A stretch of DNA of 64,000 nucleotides from Azospirillum sp. RU38E (GTDB lineage Bacteria > Pseudomonadota > Alphaproteobacteria > Azospirillales > Azospirillaceae): positions 161,858 through 225,857 of the forward strand of contig NZ_FZOI01000006.1 of NCBI RefSeq assembly GCF_900188385.1, given 5' to 3'. Of this stretch, positions 9,231 to 18,077 are shown one piece after another; the first letter of the stretch is position 1, and every line of letters begins with the position of its first letter. The notes below the pieces were generated by a model, which was given only the letters and a program-made list of their open reading frames with translations, was not told the origin of the DNA and made no database searches. A program made the translations under genes and the position numbers.

Positions 9231-10660
9231 TCCACCGCCGTACCCTGCTGGGGGCAGCGCCGTTCCTGGCCGGGGCGGCGCTGCTGCCCGGCTGGGCGGT
9301 TCGCGCCGCCCCGCCCCTTGTCTCACTGCCGCCCTTCTTCGACGATCTGGGCCGCCGCACCTTCAATTTCTTCTGGGAAAGGGCCAATGCGGGCAATGGG
9401 CTGGTGCCTGACCGCTGGCCAACCCCGTCTTTTTGCAGCATCGCCGCGGTTGGCTTTGCGCTCACCGCCTATGGCATTGGCGTGGCGCGCGGTTATGTCA
9501 GCCGGGCTGACGCCGCCATCCGCACCCTGACCACGCTGCGTTTCTTTGACCAGCTGCCGCAGGGGCCGGCGGCCACGGGCGTGGCCGGGCATAAGGGCTT
9601 TTTCTATCATTTCCTGGATATGCTGACGGGCCTGCGTTACGGCCAGTGCGAGCTGTCCAGTGTCGATACCGCCCTGCTGCATCTGGGCATGTTGTTTTCC
9701 GCGGGTTTCTTTGATGGGAGCGATCCGGCAGAGCAGGAAATCCGCCGGCTGGCGCTGGATCTGGTGGACCGGGCGGAATGGCCCTGGTTCCAGAACCAGG
9801 CCGGCGACATCTCCATGGGCTGGGGGCCGGAGAAAGGCTTCATCGACCATTACTGGACCGGTTACAATGAAGGCATGATGGTGCTGCTGCTGGCGCTGGG
9901 GTCGGGCCGGCATCCGGTGGCCGATGGGGCGTGGGACAACTGGACCCGCACCTATGCACGGTCATGGCGGGGGCAGGGGATGGGGCGGCATCTGGCCTTC
10001 GCCCCCCTGTTTGGCCACCAATACAGCCATATGTGGGTGGATTTCCGGGGTATCCGCGATGCGGTGATGCGCGAGGCTGGTTTCGATTATTTCCAGAACA
10101 GCCGCCGCGCCGCCTATGCCGCACGGGCCTATTGCATGGCAAATCCGGGCGGCTGGCGCGGCTATGCTGCGGATATCTGGGGGCTGACCGCCTGCGACGG
10201 GCCGGGCCATGCGCAATTCAGCGTCGATGGCAGGGAACGGCGTTTCCACGGCTATTCGGCGCGCGGGCCGCTGGATCAGCCGGACGGGCTGGATGATGGC
10301 ACCTTGTCCCCCACAGCAGCGCTTGGCTGCCTGCCCTTCGCCCCGGAAATCGTGGTGCCGGCGGCACTGGCCATGAAGGAACGCTATGGCGACCGGCTTT
10401 ATGGCCAATATGGCTTCCTGGACAGTTTCAACCCCAGCTTCATCGGGCCGGCCGCGCAGTCGGATAAGGGGCAGGTGGACCCGGTAACGGGCTGGGTGGC
10501 GACGGATTACATCGCCATCGATCAGGGCCCCATTCTGGGCATGATGGCCAATTATCAGGATGGGCTGATCTGGCGGGTGATGCGGGGGGCGGCCACGCTG
10601 CGGCGTGGCCTGCGGCGCGCCGGTTTCACCGGGGGCTGGCTGCCATCCGGTCCGGGCTGA
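9227..10660 (+). CDS. Glycoamylase-domain (PF10091, GH144-like) glycoside hydrolase, exported
   Basis: This 477-residue protein starts with an arginine-pair export signal (MIHRRTLLGAAPFLAGAALL). It then carries the family landmarks FFDDLGRRTFNFFWE, a GWGPEKGFIDHYWTGYNEGMM-type segment, FGHQYSHMWVDFRGI and SFNPSFIGPAAQSDKG. PF10091 proteins include GH144 endo-beta-1,2-glucanases and many uncharacterised enzymes. It overlaps the lacI stop codon by ATGA and is followed by a TonB receptor. With the GH3 beta-glucosidase next door, a beta-glucan such as beta-1,2-glucan is a reasonable but unproven substrate. Confidence 0.85.
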   Translation: MIHRRTLLGAAPFLAGAALLPGWAVRAAPPLVSLPPFFDDLGRRTFNFFWERANAGNGLVPDRWPTPSFCSIAAVGFALTAYGIGVARGYVSRADAAIRTLTTLRFFDQLPQGPAATGVAGHKGFFYHFLDMLTGLRYGQCELSSVDTALLHLGMLFSAGFFDGSDPAEQEIRRLALDLVDRAEWPWFQNQAGDISMGWGPEKGFIDHYWTGYNEGMMVLLLALGSGRHPVADGAWDNWTRTYARSWRGQGMGRHLAFAPLFGHQYSHMWVDFRGIRDAVMREAGFDYFQNSRRAAYAARAYCMANPGGWRGYAADIWGLTACDGPGHAQFSVDGRERRFHGYSARGPLDQPDGLDDGTLSPTAALGCLPFAPEIVVPAALAMKERYGDRLYGQYGFLDSFNPSFIGPAAQSDKGQVDPVTGWVATDYIAIDQGPILGMMANYQDGLIWRVMRGAATLRRGLRRAGFTGGWLPSGPG

Positions 10661-10706
10661 TCGGCAACATTTCAGCAAATCGCGGTTAACGGATCAGAAA
10701 AGGTGC

Positions 10707-10734
10707 TTGACGGCACCAAATCAGCCGCTACTAA
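10707..10734 (+). promoter_or_regulatory. Sigma70-type promoter for the second TonB receptor
   Basis: TTGACG (10707-10712) and TACTAA (10729-10734) are separated by 16 bases. A LacI-type operator begins five bases after the -10 box, where transcription would start. This rules out the upstream in-frame start at 10703. Confidence 0.6.
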
Positions 10735-10738
10735 TCCA

Positions 10739-10752
10739 TGGAACCGTTTACA
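10739..10752 (+). promoter_or_regulatory. LacI-type operator 1 upstream of the receptor
   Basis: TGGAACCGTTTACA matches the site at 8112 (TGTAACCGGTTGCA) at 11 of 14 positions and lies over the predicted transcription start. Confidence 0.7.
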
Positions 10753-10791
10753 TCGCCGCACATTCTCCAATCCATGGCGGCTAAACAAAAA

Positions 10792-10805
10792 TGAAACCGG
10801 TTACA
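10792..10805 (+). promoter_or_regulatory. LacI-type operator 2 upstream of the receptor
   Basis: TGAAACCGGTTACA lies 53 bases (about five helical turns) from operator 1, centre to centre. This spacing is compatible with one tetramer binding both through a loop. It ends just before the coding start. Confidence 0.75.
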
Positions 10806-10834
10806 TGGTTTCAAATTCGGGGAAGAAAACGCAG

Positions 10835-13759
10835 ATGCCCAGGTCATTCTCCTATCGGTCAGCCGCCCGTCTGGGCGTATCCCTGTTTGCCGTGGCCATC
10901 GCTGTCGGCATGGTTCCCCTGGCCAATGGCCAGACGGCCTCCACCGTGCGCGGCCATGTGGATGGCGGCGCACCGGGGGCGGTGGTGACGGCCACCAACC
11001 TTTCCACCGGCCAGAAACAGACCGGCAAGCTGGATGAGAAGGGTGATTACGTGCTGGTGGGGCTGCGTCCCGGCAGCTACCGGATTGAAGCGGCCGGCAA
11101 TGTGGCCGACGCTGCCGTGCCGGTGGGGCAGACGGTGATCGTCGATCTGGCCCCCGCCGCCCCGACGCTGGACGAAATTGTGGTGACCAGCGCCAGGTTG
11201 ACGGAACCGCGCTCGGCCATCGTCAGCACCAATGTGACGCCGGCCCAGATTGAATCACTGCCGCAGAATGACCGCAACTTCCTGAATTTCGCGGCCCTGG
11301 CGCCGGGTGTTTCGGTTTCGCCCTCGGCTGGCAACCGCTCCATCCAGGCGGGCGGCGTCAGCGCGGATAATATCAACGTCTTCATCGATGGCACCAGTTA
11401 CAAGAATCAGGTGGGCCATGGCGGGGTTGCCGGGCAGAGCTTTTCCCAGGGCAACCCGTTTCCGCAGCTGGCCATCCAGGAATTCCGCGTCGATACGCAG
11501 AATTTCAAGGCGGAATATGAACAGGCCGGTTCGGCCATTATCTCCGCCGTCACCAAGACCGGCGGCACGGAGTTTCATGGCACCGGCTTTGTGCAATATC
11601 AGCCAAAAGCCTTTATCGGCCGCCCCTATTTCGACCGGCCGGGCAAGGCCAATAATCCCGATGGCACGCGGGAGAAGCCGGATTACAAGCGCACCCAATA
11701 TGGCGCCGATCTGGGCGGCCCGATCATTGCCGAAAAGCTGCATTTCTACGTCGCCTATGAAGGCACGACACAGACCAACCCTTCCACCGGCGTGCAGCTG
11801 CTGACCCCGTCGGGCGGGGGCACGCCCGCCTATCAGGCGCTGGCAACGCGGGAAAACGGCAGTTTCCCAGCCGATTTCAAACAGGATCTGCTGTTCGGCA
11901 AGCTGACCTTCTTTGTCAGCGAGGCCGATACGGTGGATGCCAGCTATTTCCTGCGCAAGGAAGACGATCTGGCCGATTTCGGCAATCAGGCCGCCCGTTC
12001 CCACGGGCGGTTGAAGCAGAACGACATCAAGAACTATCAGCTTGAATGGAAGCATGATGGCGACGGTTTCCTGAATGAAGCGCAGATCGCCTATCAGACG
12101 GTGACGACCGGCACGCCGCGCAACAGTGACGGCCCGGAAACCATTCTGACCGACGGGCGCAACGGCCGCGAAGTGGCGCAGCTGGGCGGGCATTTCTTCA
12201 CCCAGGAGAGCGCCCAGAAACTGCTGACCTTCAAAAACGCCACCACCTGGACCGGTGACGCGCACACGGTGAAGGTCGGCGGCAAGCTGACCCTGGCCAA
12301 GTTCAGCCGGCTGGAGGATTTTTACAGCAACGGCACCTATATTTACGATGCCAACACCTATACCGGTACCGCCGCCGACATTCCCTATGCGGCGCAGATC
12401 GCCATCCGGCCGGTGGAAAAGGCCCGGGCCAACAATACCCAGATCGGCCTGTTCATCCAGGATGATTGGGAAATCACCGATAGGCTGACGGCCAATCTGG
12501 GCCTGCGCTGGGATTATGAATCCAACCAGGGCAACAATAAATTTGTGACGCCGGCCAATGTTGTCACCGCCCTGCGCAATTACCAGGGCTGGAAGGCGGC
12601 CGGCATCAATCCGGATGATTATATTTCCACCGGCAAGAACCGCGATGCCTATCTGGGGGCCTTCCAGCCGCGTCTGGGCCTGTCCTATGATCTGGAAGGG
12701 GATCGCAAGACGGTGCTGTTTGCCGGGGCCGGTCGTTATTATGACCGCAACCTGTTCCTGACCTCCCAGATTGAGACCATCTCCAATCTCTATCGCACCG
12801 ATCAGCGGATTGAGTTCGGGGGCGGCACGGCCTGCGCGCCGGCCTATCAGGCCGGGTTGAAGGATCCCAACAATTTGCGGCAAGCCCTCAGCGGCTGTGT
12901 CAAGGGTGGGTCGGTCTGGCTGCTGCCCAATGATATCAAGCTGCCTTATTCGGACCAGCTTGATATCGGCGTGCGTCAGCAGTTTGGTGAAATCCAGACC
13001 TCACTGACCTTCGCCTACATCATTTCAAAAAACATCTTCCAGTATGTGCGCGGCAACCGGATGCCGGATGGCAGCTTCAGCCCCGCCGGTGACCTCTGGA
13101 TCATTGATAATTTCCCCGCCGCCGGCCAGTTGCCCGGCTTCAATGGCAAGCTGAATATCGGTGCCAGTGAAGGGGAGGCGCGCTACGCCGCCATCTATCT
13201 GACGGCGCAGAAACCCTACACGGATGAATCCGGCTGGGGCTTCACCACCAGCCTGACCCTGCAGCGCCCGCGCACCAATGTGGGAACGGAGCTGGGGGCC
13301 GATGAGTTCTTCGAAGGCCCGCGCCAGAACCAGTTCGGCTGGCATTATGTGCAGGGCGTGGATAAATATCGCTTCGTGGGCACCGGTATTGTGGCCGGCC
13401 CCTGGGGGACCAAACTGTCCAGCACGCTGACCCTGGCATCCGGGCCGGCCTTCGGCAATGTCATTTCCGGCCTGCCCGACACACCGCCCAATGCCTGCTG
13501 TTTTGCCAATCTGGGCGGTGTGTTCTATCCCAAAACGACCTTCGGCTATAAGAACCTGGACCTGCGCCTTTCCAAGGATATCGAGACCTTCTCCGGCCAT
13601 CTGCTGACGCTGGATTTCCAGGTTTACAACGCGTTCGACTGGGTGAACCGCAGCTATTCCGCCTGGACAGCGGGGGCCGGTGCCAACCCGACCTTTAAGG
13701 AAAACGGCACAGTGGGCAATGCCCGCACCTTCCAGGTGGGGGCCCGCTACAAGTTCTGA
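10835..13759 (+). CDS. TonB-dependent receptor with carboxypeptidase-like N-terminal domain
   Basis: From the ATG at 10835 the protein has 974 residues. This start has a purine-rich GGGGAAG ribosome site about ten bases upstream and gives a clean signal peptide (ARLGVSLFAVAIAVGMVPLANG). In-frame starts at 10703 and 10805 lie in the promoter/operator region. The mature protein begins with a carboxypeptidase-regulatory-like domain (TVRGHVDGGAPGAVVTATNL). It continues with a plug (LDEIVVTSARLTEPRSAIVS) and a long barrel ending ARTFQVGARYKF with the canonical terminal Phe. It resembles Oar/CarboxypepD_reg-type receptors. The operators and neighbouring hydrolases imply import of a glycan fragment. 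Confidence 0.9.
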   Translation: MPRSFSYRSAARLGVSLFAVAIAVGMVPLANGQTASTVRGHVDGGAPGAVVTATNLSTGQKQTGKLDEKGDYVLVGLRPGSYRIEAAGNVADAAVPVGQTVIVDLAPAAPTLDEIVVTSARLTEPRSAIVSTNVTPAQIESLPQNDRNFLNFAALAPGVSVSPSAGNRSIQAGGVSADNINVFIDGTSYKNQVGHGGVAGQSFSQGNPFPQLAIQEFRVDTQNFKAEYEQAGSAIISAVTKTGGTEFHGTGFVQYQPKAFIGRPYFDRPGKANNPDGTREKPDYKRTQYGADLGGPIIAEKLHFYVAYEGTTQTNPSTGVQLLTPSGGGTPAYQALATRENGSFPADFKQDLLFGKLTFFVSEADTVDASYFLRKEDDLADFGNQAARSHGRLKQNDIKNYQLEWKHDGDGFLNEAQIAYQTVTTGTPRNSDGPETILTDGRNGREVAQLGGHFFTQESAQKLLTFKNATTWTGDAHTVKVGGKLTLAKFSRLEDFYSNGTYIYDANTYTGTAADIPYAAQIAIRPVEKARANNTQIGLFIQDDWEITDRLTANLGLRWDYESNQGNNKFVTPANVVTALRNYQGWKAAGINPDDYISTGKNRDAYLGAFQPRLGLSYDLEGDRKTVLFAGAGRYYDRNLFLTSQIETISNLYRTDQRIEFGGGTACAPAYQAGLKDPNNLRQALSGCVKGGSVWLLPNDIKLPYSDQLDIGVRQQFGEIQTSLTFAYIISKNIFQYVRGNRMPDGSFSPAGDLWIIDNFPAAGQLPGFNGKLNIGASEGEARYAAIYLTAQKPYTDESGWGFTTSLTLQRPRTNVGTELGADEFFEGPRQNQFGWHYVQGVDKYRFVGTGIVAGPWGTKLSSTLTLASGPAFGNVISGLPDTPPNACCFANLGGVFYPKTTFGYKNLDLRLSKDIETFSGHLLTLDFQVYNAFDWVNRSYSAWTAGAGANPTFKENGTVGNARTFQVGARYKF

Positions 13760-14078
13760 TGTATTTGTCGCCCCCCCCTCCCGTCGGGCGACCGGCGGGA
13801 GGGGAGGCGGCCATCGGGCACTGCGCCCGGCCGGCCATCGGAAATATCCCGCCAGCCGAGGCAGAACAACGCTGTCATGACACCGTGAGTGCTCAGCAAT
13901 GGCGGCGTGACTCACGAACTTTTGCCGCCGACAATCCCGGCGCGGTTCACATCCCCTGCCACGCAAAGGCCAATGCCATTGCGCTCCCCTGTGCGCTGCG
14001 TCATTGTGAACGAAGGCAGATACAGACATTGACTGGGCACCAATCCCGCTTTTCCGTTCCGATCCGGTGGTTTGACAG
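13760..14078. other. Intergenic region: hairpin and inverted repeat upstream of mla genes
   Basis: No gene was found. A GC-rich hairpin (CCCCTCCCGTCGG at 13775-13787 with CCGGCGGGAGGGG at 13792-13804, one mismatch) follows the receptor and may stop transcription, though it lacks a T-tract. A perfect 7-base inverted repeat, CGTGAGT (13884-13890) and ACTCACG (13910-13916), lies upstream of the mlaE-like gene and could be a regulator site. Confidence 0.5.
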
Positions 14079-15182
14079 ATGGTGGATACGCGCCAGGACG
14101 GCGACAGCCTGATCCTGACCATACCGGCGGGCGGCATTGATCCCGCCCAACTGGCCGCTCCGCCGCAGACCCTGCCGGCGGGCGGCATTTCCACTTTGCG
14201 GGTGGAAGCGCCGACGGGTTGGAAATGGGGCACGGTGGATGCCGCCTTCCTGGCCGGCTTGCTGAGCCAGCTGCGCGGGGAGGGGCCAAATGCCCCGGAT
14301 GTGCGGGTGGAGGGCGTGCCGCGCGATCTGGCCAAGCTGCTGGATCTGGCCCGCAGCGCCCCCGCCCCGGCAGAGGCGAAGCCCCAGCCGGGCCTGCGCA
14401 AACGGCTGGGCAAAGCCACCCTGGCGCAATGGGATGAATCCAAGGCCATGATGGCCCTGATCGGGGAGGTGGTGTGGCGCCTGCCGCGCTTCTTCACCGG
14501 CCGCGCCATGCTGCGCCGGAATGAGGTGATGGACGTCATCGCCGAATCCAGCACCAACGCCCTGATCATCGTTGCCATCGTCAATGTGCTGATGGGCGCC
14601 ATTCTGGCCTTTGTCGGGGCGGTGCAGCTGAAGGCGTTTGGCGCCGGGCTCTATGTCGCCGATCTGGTCGGCATCGCCTCTGTGCGTGAACTGGCCCCGG
14701 TGATGACGGCCATCGTGCTGGCCGGGCGCACCGGCGCCAGCTTCGCCGCCCGCATCGCCACCATGCAGGGCAATGAAGAGATCGACGCCCTGACCACCCT
14801 GGGTGTACCGCCGGAGGAATTTCTGGTGCTGCCGCGCGTGGTGGCCCTGTCGCTGCTGATGCCGCTGCTTTATGTCTATGCCTGTGCCCTGTCGCTGGTG
14901 GGCGGGCTGGTGGTGGCCATCTCCATGCTGGATATCACCGCCACCGCCTATATGGTGGAAACCCAGGCGGCGATCAAAAGCGCCAATTTTTACATCGGTG
15001 GGCTGAAATCGCTGGTCTTTGGCGCCATGGTGGCGCTGATCGGCTGCCGCTGCGGGTTGCGGGCCGGGCGTTCGGCCGCCGATGTCGGTCAGGCCACCAC
15101 CTCGGCGGTGGTCAATGCCATTGTCGCCATCATCGCCGTGGATGCGCTGTTCGCCATCTGCGCCAATGCGCTGGGGATCTAA
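14079..15182 (+). CDS. mlaE: MlaE-like ABC transporter permease with N-terminal STAS-like domain
   Basis: Residues 1-95 form a small STAS-like domain (DGDSLILTIPAGGI, then GWKWGTVDAAFLAGLLSQL). The remaining ~270 residues are an MlaE/YrbE-type permease with the family stretch SVRELAPVMTAIVLAGRTGASFAARIATM and several membrane helices. It is the inner-membrane channel of an MCE phospholipid transport system, moving lipids between the inner membrane and the periplasmic MCE protein. It heads an operon with the ATPase, MCE protein and lipoprotein. The STAS-permease fusion resembles other alphaproteobacterial systems, whereas E. coli has the STAS protein MlaB as a separate gene. Confidence 0.93.
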   Translation: MVDTRQDGDSLILTIPAGGIDPAQLAAPPQTLPAGGISTLRVEAPTGWKWGTVDAAFLAGLLSQLRGEGPNAPDVRVEGVPRDLAKLLDLARSAPAPAEAKPQPGLRKRLGKATLAQWDESKAMMALIGEVVWRLPRFFTGRAMLRRNEVMDVIAESSTNALIIVAIVNVLMGAILAFVGAVQLKAFGAGLYVADLVGIASVRELAPVMTAIVLAGRTGASFAARIATMQGNEEIDALTTLGVPPEEFLVLPRVVALSLLMPLLYVYACALSLVGGLVVAISMLDITATAYMVETQAAIKSANFYIGGLKSLVFGAMVALIGCRCGLRAGRSAADVGQATTSAVVNAIVAIIAVDALFAICANALGI

Positions 15183-15186
15183 GGCC

Positions 15187-15954
15187 ATGGCGAGCCAGCC
15201 CCGCATCCGTATTGATCGTGCCAGCATCGGTTATAATGGCCGATCCGTGCAGACCGGCATTTCCGCCGACATCGCGCCGGGGGAAATTTTCGCCATTGTC
15301 GGCGATAGCGGCTCCGGCAAAAGCACCTTGCTGAAAACCATGGTCGGGCTGTTGCCCATCCTGGAAGGCAATATCCAGTTCGATGGCCAGCCGCTGGATA
15401 TGTCCGGTGCCGCCGGCCCGCCGCCCTTTGGCATCCTGTTCCAGGGCGGGGCGCTGTGGAGTTCCATGACATTGCTGGAAAATGTCATGATGCCGATGGA
15501 GATGCACGATCATGCCGCCCCGGCGGCACGGGAGGCGCTGGCCCGGTTCAAGCTGGCCCTGGTCGGCCTGCCGGGGCATGAGGAGCGCTATCCAGCCGAT
15601 CTGTCCGGCGGGATGCGCAAGCGGGCAGCATTGGCCCGTGCCCTGGCGCTGGACCCCTCGGTGCTGTTCCTGGATGAACCCTCGGCCGGGCTGGACCCTC
15701 TATCGTCGCGCCGGCTGGATCAGCTGATCCTGTCTTTGCGCGACGGGCTGGGCATCACCGTGGTGATTGTCACGCATGAGCTGGAAAGCCTTTACAGCAT
15801 CGCCGACCGGATGCTGTTCCTGGATGGGGAACTGCACCATCCCACGGCCCTGGGCGCGCCTGGCGAGCTTGTCCGCACATCCGATAATGCCAAAGTCCGC
15901 GAATTTTTGACCCGTAAGGGAATGGATTGTTCCACATCGGAGGCCACGCCTTGA
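15187..15954 (+). CDS. mlaF: MlaF-like ABC transporter ATP-binding protein
   Basis: The 255-residue ATPase has Walker A GDSGSGKST (residues 39-47), a Q-loop in FGILFQGGALW, signature LSGGMRKRAALARAL and Walker B VLFLDEPSAGLDP. The LSGGM variant is usual for MlaF/Ttg2A. The ATG at 15187 lies four bases after the permease stop; the longer in-frame start at 15082 would overlap the permease and is rejected. It energises the adjacent permease. Its stop overlaps the TTG start of the MCE gene (TTGA), indicating coupled translation. Confidence 0.94.
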   Translation: MASQPRIRIDRASIGYNGRSVQTGISADIAPGEIFAIVGDSGSGKSTLLKTMVGLLPILEGNIQFDGQPLDMSGAAGPPPFGILFQGGALWSSMTLLENVMMPMEMHDHAAPAAREALARFKLALVGLPGHEERYPADLSGGMRKRAALARALALDPSVLFLDEPSAGLDPLSSRRLDQLILSLRDGLGITVVIVTHELESLYSIADRMLFLDGELHHPTALGAPGELVRTSDNAKVREFLTRKGMDCSTSEATP

Positions 15955-16925
15955 AACGCCCCAGCTCCACCGCCATCGGCGCCTTTGTGCTGGGTGCCCT
16001 GGCGCTTGTCGCCAGCGCCATCCTGTTCTTCGGCGGGGCCGCCCTCTGGTCCAAGAAGCTGGAGGCGGTCAGCTTTTTCGACAGTTCCGTCGCCGGGCTG
16101 CAGATCGGTGCGCCGGTCACCTTCCGGGGTGTGCGGGTGGGTTCGGTCAACAGCATGGGGGTACATGTCAACCCGCAGACCTATAATTTCATCATCCGGG
16201 TGGGGATGGAGGTGCAGCCCGACACGGTGGCCACCTTCGGCACCCAGCTGAAGGAAGATGACGAGGAGCTGATCGACACGCTGCTGAAACGTGGCCTGAC
16301 CGCCAAACTGGTGATGCAGAGCTTCGTGACCGGGCAGTTGGCGGTGGAACTGGATTTCCGCGATGGTGGCCGGCGTATTGATGTGGGGAACAAGGGCCAT
16401 GTACCGGAAATCCCCACCGTGCCCACCGATCTGCAGGCCATCACGGAACAGCTGCAGAATGTGAAGCTGGATAAGACGGTTGAATCCCTGCAAAAGGCGC
16501 TGGACGCCTTGATCGGGGTGCTGGAAACGCCGGAACTGCGCCAGACCATCACCGAACTGCCGGCCCTGGTGGTGCAGTTGCGCACCACGCTGGCGACGGT
16601 GGAAACAGAGGTGGGGGCCATGTCCGGTACCGCCCAGATCGGCATCAAGCAGACGGTGGGGGAGTTGAACCAGACCCTGGTTTCCCTGCGCAGCCTGTCC
16701 GCCACCCTGGATAAGGAGGTGGCCAGTACGGCTGCCGCCGCCCGTACCACCATGGGCAAGGCCGACAGCGCCCTGGATGGCGCCAGTGCCGCCCTGGACC
16801 CGCAGGGCCGCACCATGGTGCAGATGCAGCGCGCCGTGGATGATCTGGCCGCCACGGCGGCCCGCCTGCGCAACCTTTCCGAACGGGTTGACCGTGACCC
16901 CAGCGTGCTGATCAAGGGACGATGA
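15951..16925 (+). CDS. mlaD: MCE/MlaD family lipid-transport protein
   Basis: One N-terminal membrane helix (IGAFVLGALALVASAILFF) anchors the protein. A single MCE domain follows (VSFFDSSVAGLQIGAPVTFRGVRVGSV). After it comes a long helical region of about 180 residues rich in Leu, Thr and Ala (TLATVETEVGAMSG), as in the extended MCE proteins of alphaproteobacteria. It forms the periplasmic lipid tunnel of the transporter. TTG at 15951 is chosen because GGAGG at 15939-15943 is correctly spaced and it overlaps the ATPase stop; another TTG at 15927 lacks this. Length is 324 residues. Confidence 0.92.
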   Translation: MKRPSSTAIGAFVLGALALVASAILFFGGAALWSKKLEAVSFFDSSVAGLQIGAPVTFRGVRVGSVNSMGVHVNPQTYNFIIRVGMEVQPDTVATFGTQLKEDDEELIDTLLKRGLTAKLVMQSFVTGQLAVELDFRDGGRRIDVGNKGHVPEIPTVPTDLQAITEQLQNVKLDKTVESLQKALDALIGVLETPELRQTITELPALVVQLRTTLATVETEVGAMSGTAQIGIKQTVGELNQTLVSLRSLSATLDKEVASTAAAARTTMGKADSALDGASAALDPQGRTMVQMQRAVDDLAATAARLRNLSERVDRDPSVLIKGR

Positions 16926-17503
16926 TGATGAAGCGGCTTTTCCTTCCCGTTCTGCTGGCTGGTTTGCTGCTGGGGGGCTGCGCCTCTGAACCGCCGCGTC
17001 TGGTGGTGTTGCCGGCGGCACCCGCGGCATCACCCGTGGCGGCCCAGCCGGCCCGGCTGCTGCTGCGCCCGCTGCGCGTACCGGGATATCTGGATAATCT
17101 GCCGGTGGTGACCCAGGTGCAGGGCGGCCGCGTCACCCAGGCGGCCCAGGTGGAATGGGCCGAACGGTTGAGCGACGGGGCCGCCCGTGTGCTATCAGGT
17201 GCCCTGGCCAGCCGGTTGGGGCCGGGCAATCTGTTGATTGAAGGGGATGGCCGCATCCCCGATGCCGATCTGTCGATCGACTTGACGGCGCTGGACCCGC
17301 AGGCCGACGGCACCCTGCGCCTGGCCGCCCGCTGGACCCTGGTGGGCACGCGTGGTGACCGCCCGGTACGGGCCGGGCAGGAGGATTTCAGCGTCCCCCT
17401 GGCTGGTGGCGATCCGGCCGATGTGGCGGCATCCATTACGGCGGCGCTGGCCCGGCTGGCCGACAGGCTGGCCGCGGAGGCGGCAGTCTTTCCGCTGCGC
17501 TAG
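16922..17503 (+). CDS. ABC-type transport auxiliary lipoprotein (PqiC/YmbA-like)
   Basis: This 193-residue protein has a lipoprotein signal with lipobox LGGC (Cys20), followed by a domain starting PPRLVVLPAAP that resembles PqiC/YmbA-type auxiliary lipoproteins of MCE systems. These sit on the inner face of the outer membrane and link the MCE tunnel to it. Motifs such as LRPLRVPGYLDNLPVVTQVQ and AERLSDGAARVLSGALASRLG are characteristic. It overlaps the MCE gene by four bases and closes the operon. Confidence 0.85.
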   Translation: MMMKRLFLPVLLAGLLLGGCASEPPRLVVLPAAPAASPVAAQPARLLLRPLRVPGYLDNLPVVTQVQGGRVTQAAQVEWAERLSDGAARVLSGALASRLGPGNLLIEGDGRIPDADLSIDLTALDPQADGTLRLAARWTLVGTRGDRPVRAGQEDFSVPLAGGDPADVAASITAALARLADRLAAEAAVFPLR

Positions 17504-17522
17504 GGTGCGCTTGGGGCCGCCG

Positions 17523-18077
17523 ATGACGTGTCAATCACTATGCCCGGCCGTCTTCCTGGACCGCGACGGCGTTCTCAACCAAGATGTTGGTTATGCCTAT
17601 CGGCCCGACCAGATCATTTGGCAGGATGGCGTGGTGGAGGCGCTCCGTCATCTTAATAATGCCGGTTATCTGGTCTTTGTTGTTACAAACCAGTCTGGCG
17701 TCGCACGCGGATTTTACACGGAGACGGCCGTCCAGCATCTGCATGACTGGATGCAAGGCCAGTTGCGTCAGGCAGGGGCGCGGATTGATGATTGGCGCTA
17801 TTGTCCCTTTCATCCGGAGGCCGCTGTCGCGGCCTATCGCCAGGATCACCCCTGGCGCAAGCCGGCACCGGGGATGATCCTGGACCTGGCTCAGCATTGG
17901 CCCGTCGATTTAGACCGGAGTTTTCTGATCGGGGATCGGCCCAGCGATGTGCAGGCCGCCCGCGCTGCGGGCATTCCGGGCTATCTGCTGGATGAGCGCG
18001 GATTGCTGGCGCAGGTGCGCCGGCTGGTGGCGGGGGGGCAGTATAGAACAGCCTGTAAAAGCATGGATTTGATCTGA
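17523..18077 (+). CDS. gmhB: HAD-family heptose-bisphosphate phosphatase-like protein
   Basis: This 184-residue HAD hydrolase has motif I FLDRDGVLNQD, motif II in VVTNQSGVARG, CPFHPEAA, then RKPAPGM and motif IV IGDRPSDVQAA. This is the architecture of D-glycero-D-manno-heptose 1,7-bisphosphate 7-phosphatase, a step in LPS heptose or GDP-heptose synthesis. The second half of the usual zinc site (Cys-x-Cys before RKP) is absent, replaced by HPW. Zinc binding is therefore doubtful and specificity for a related sugar phosphate is possible. The stop codon lies directly against repeat copy 2. It lies near surface-glycan genes. Confidence 0.82.
   Translation: MTCQSLCPAVFLDRDGVLNQDVGYAYRPDQIIWQDGVVEALRHLNNAGYLVFVVTNQSGVARGFYTETAVQHLHDWMQGQLRQAGARIDDWRYCPFHPEAAVAAYRQDHPWRKPAPGMILDLAQHWPVDLDRSFLIGDRPSDVQAARAAGIPGYLLDERGLLAQVRRLVAGGQYRTACKSMDLI

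Noticed and set aside
10703..10834. Upstream start codon for the second TonB receptor
   Set aside because: The added codons cover the promoter and both operators; the signal peptide starts cleanly at 10835.
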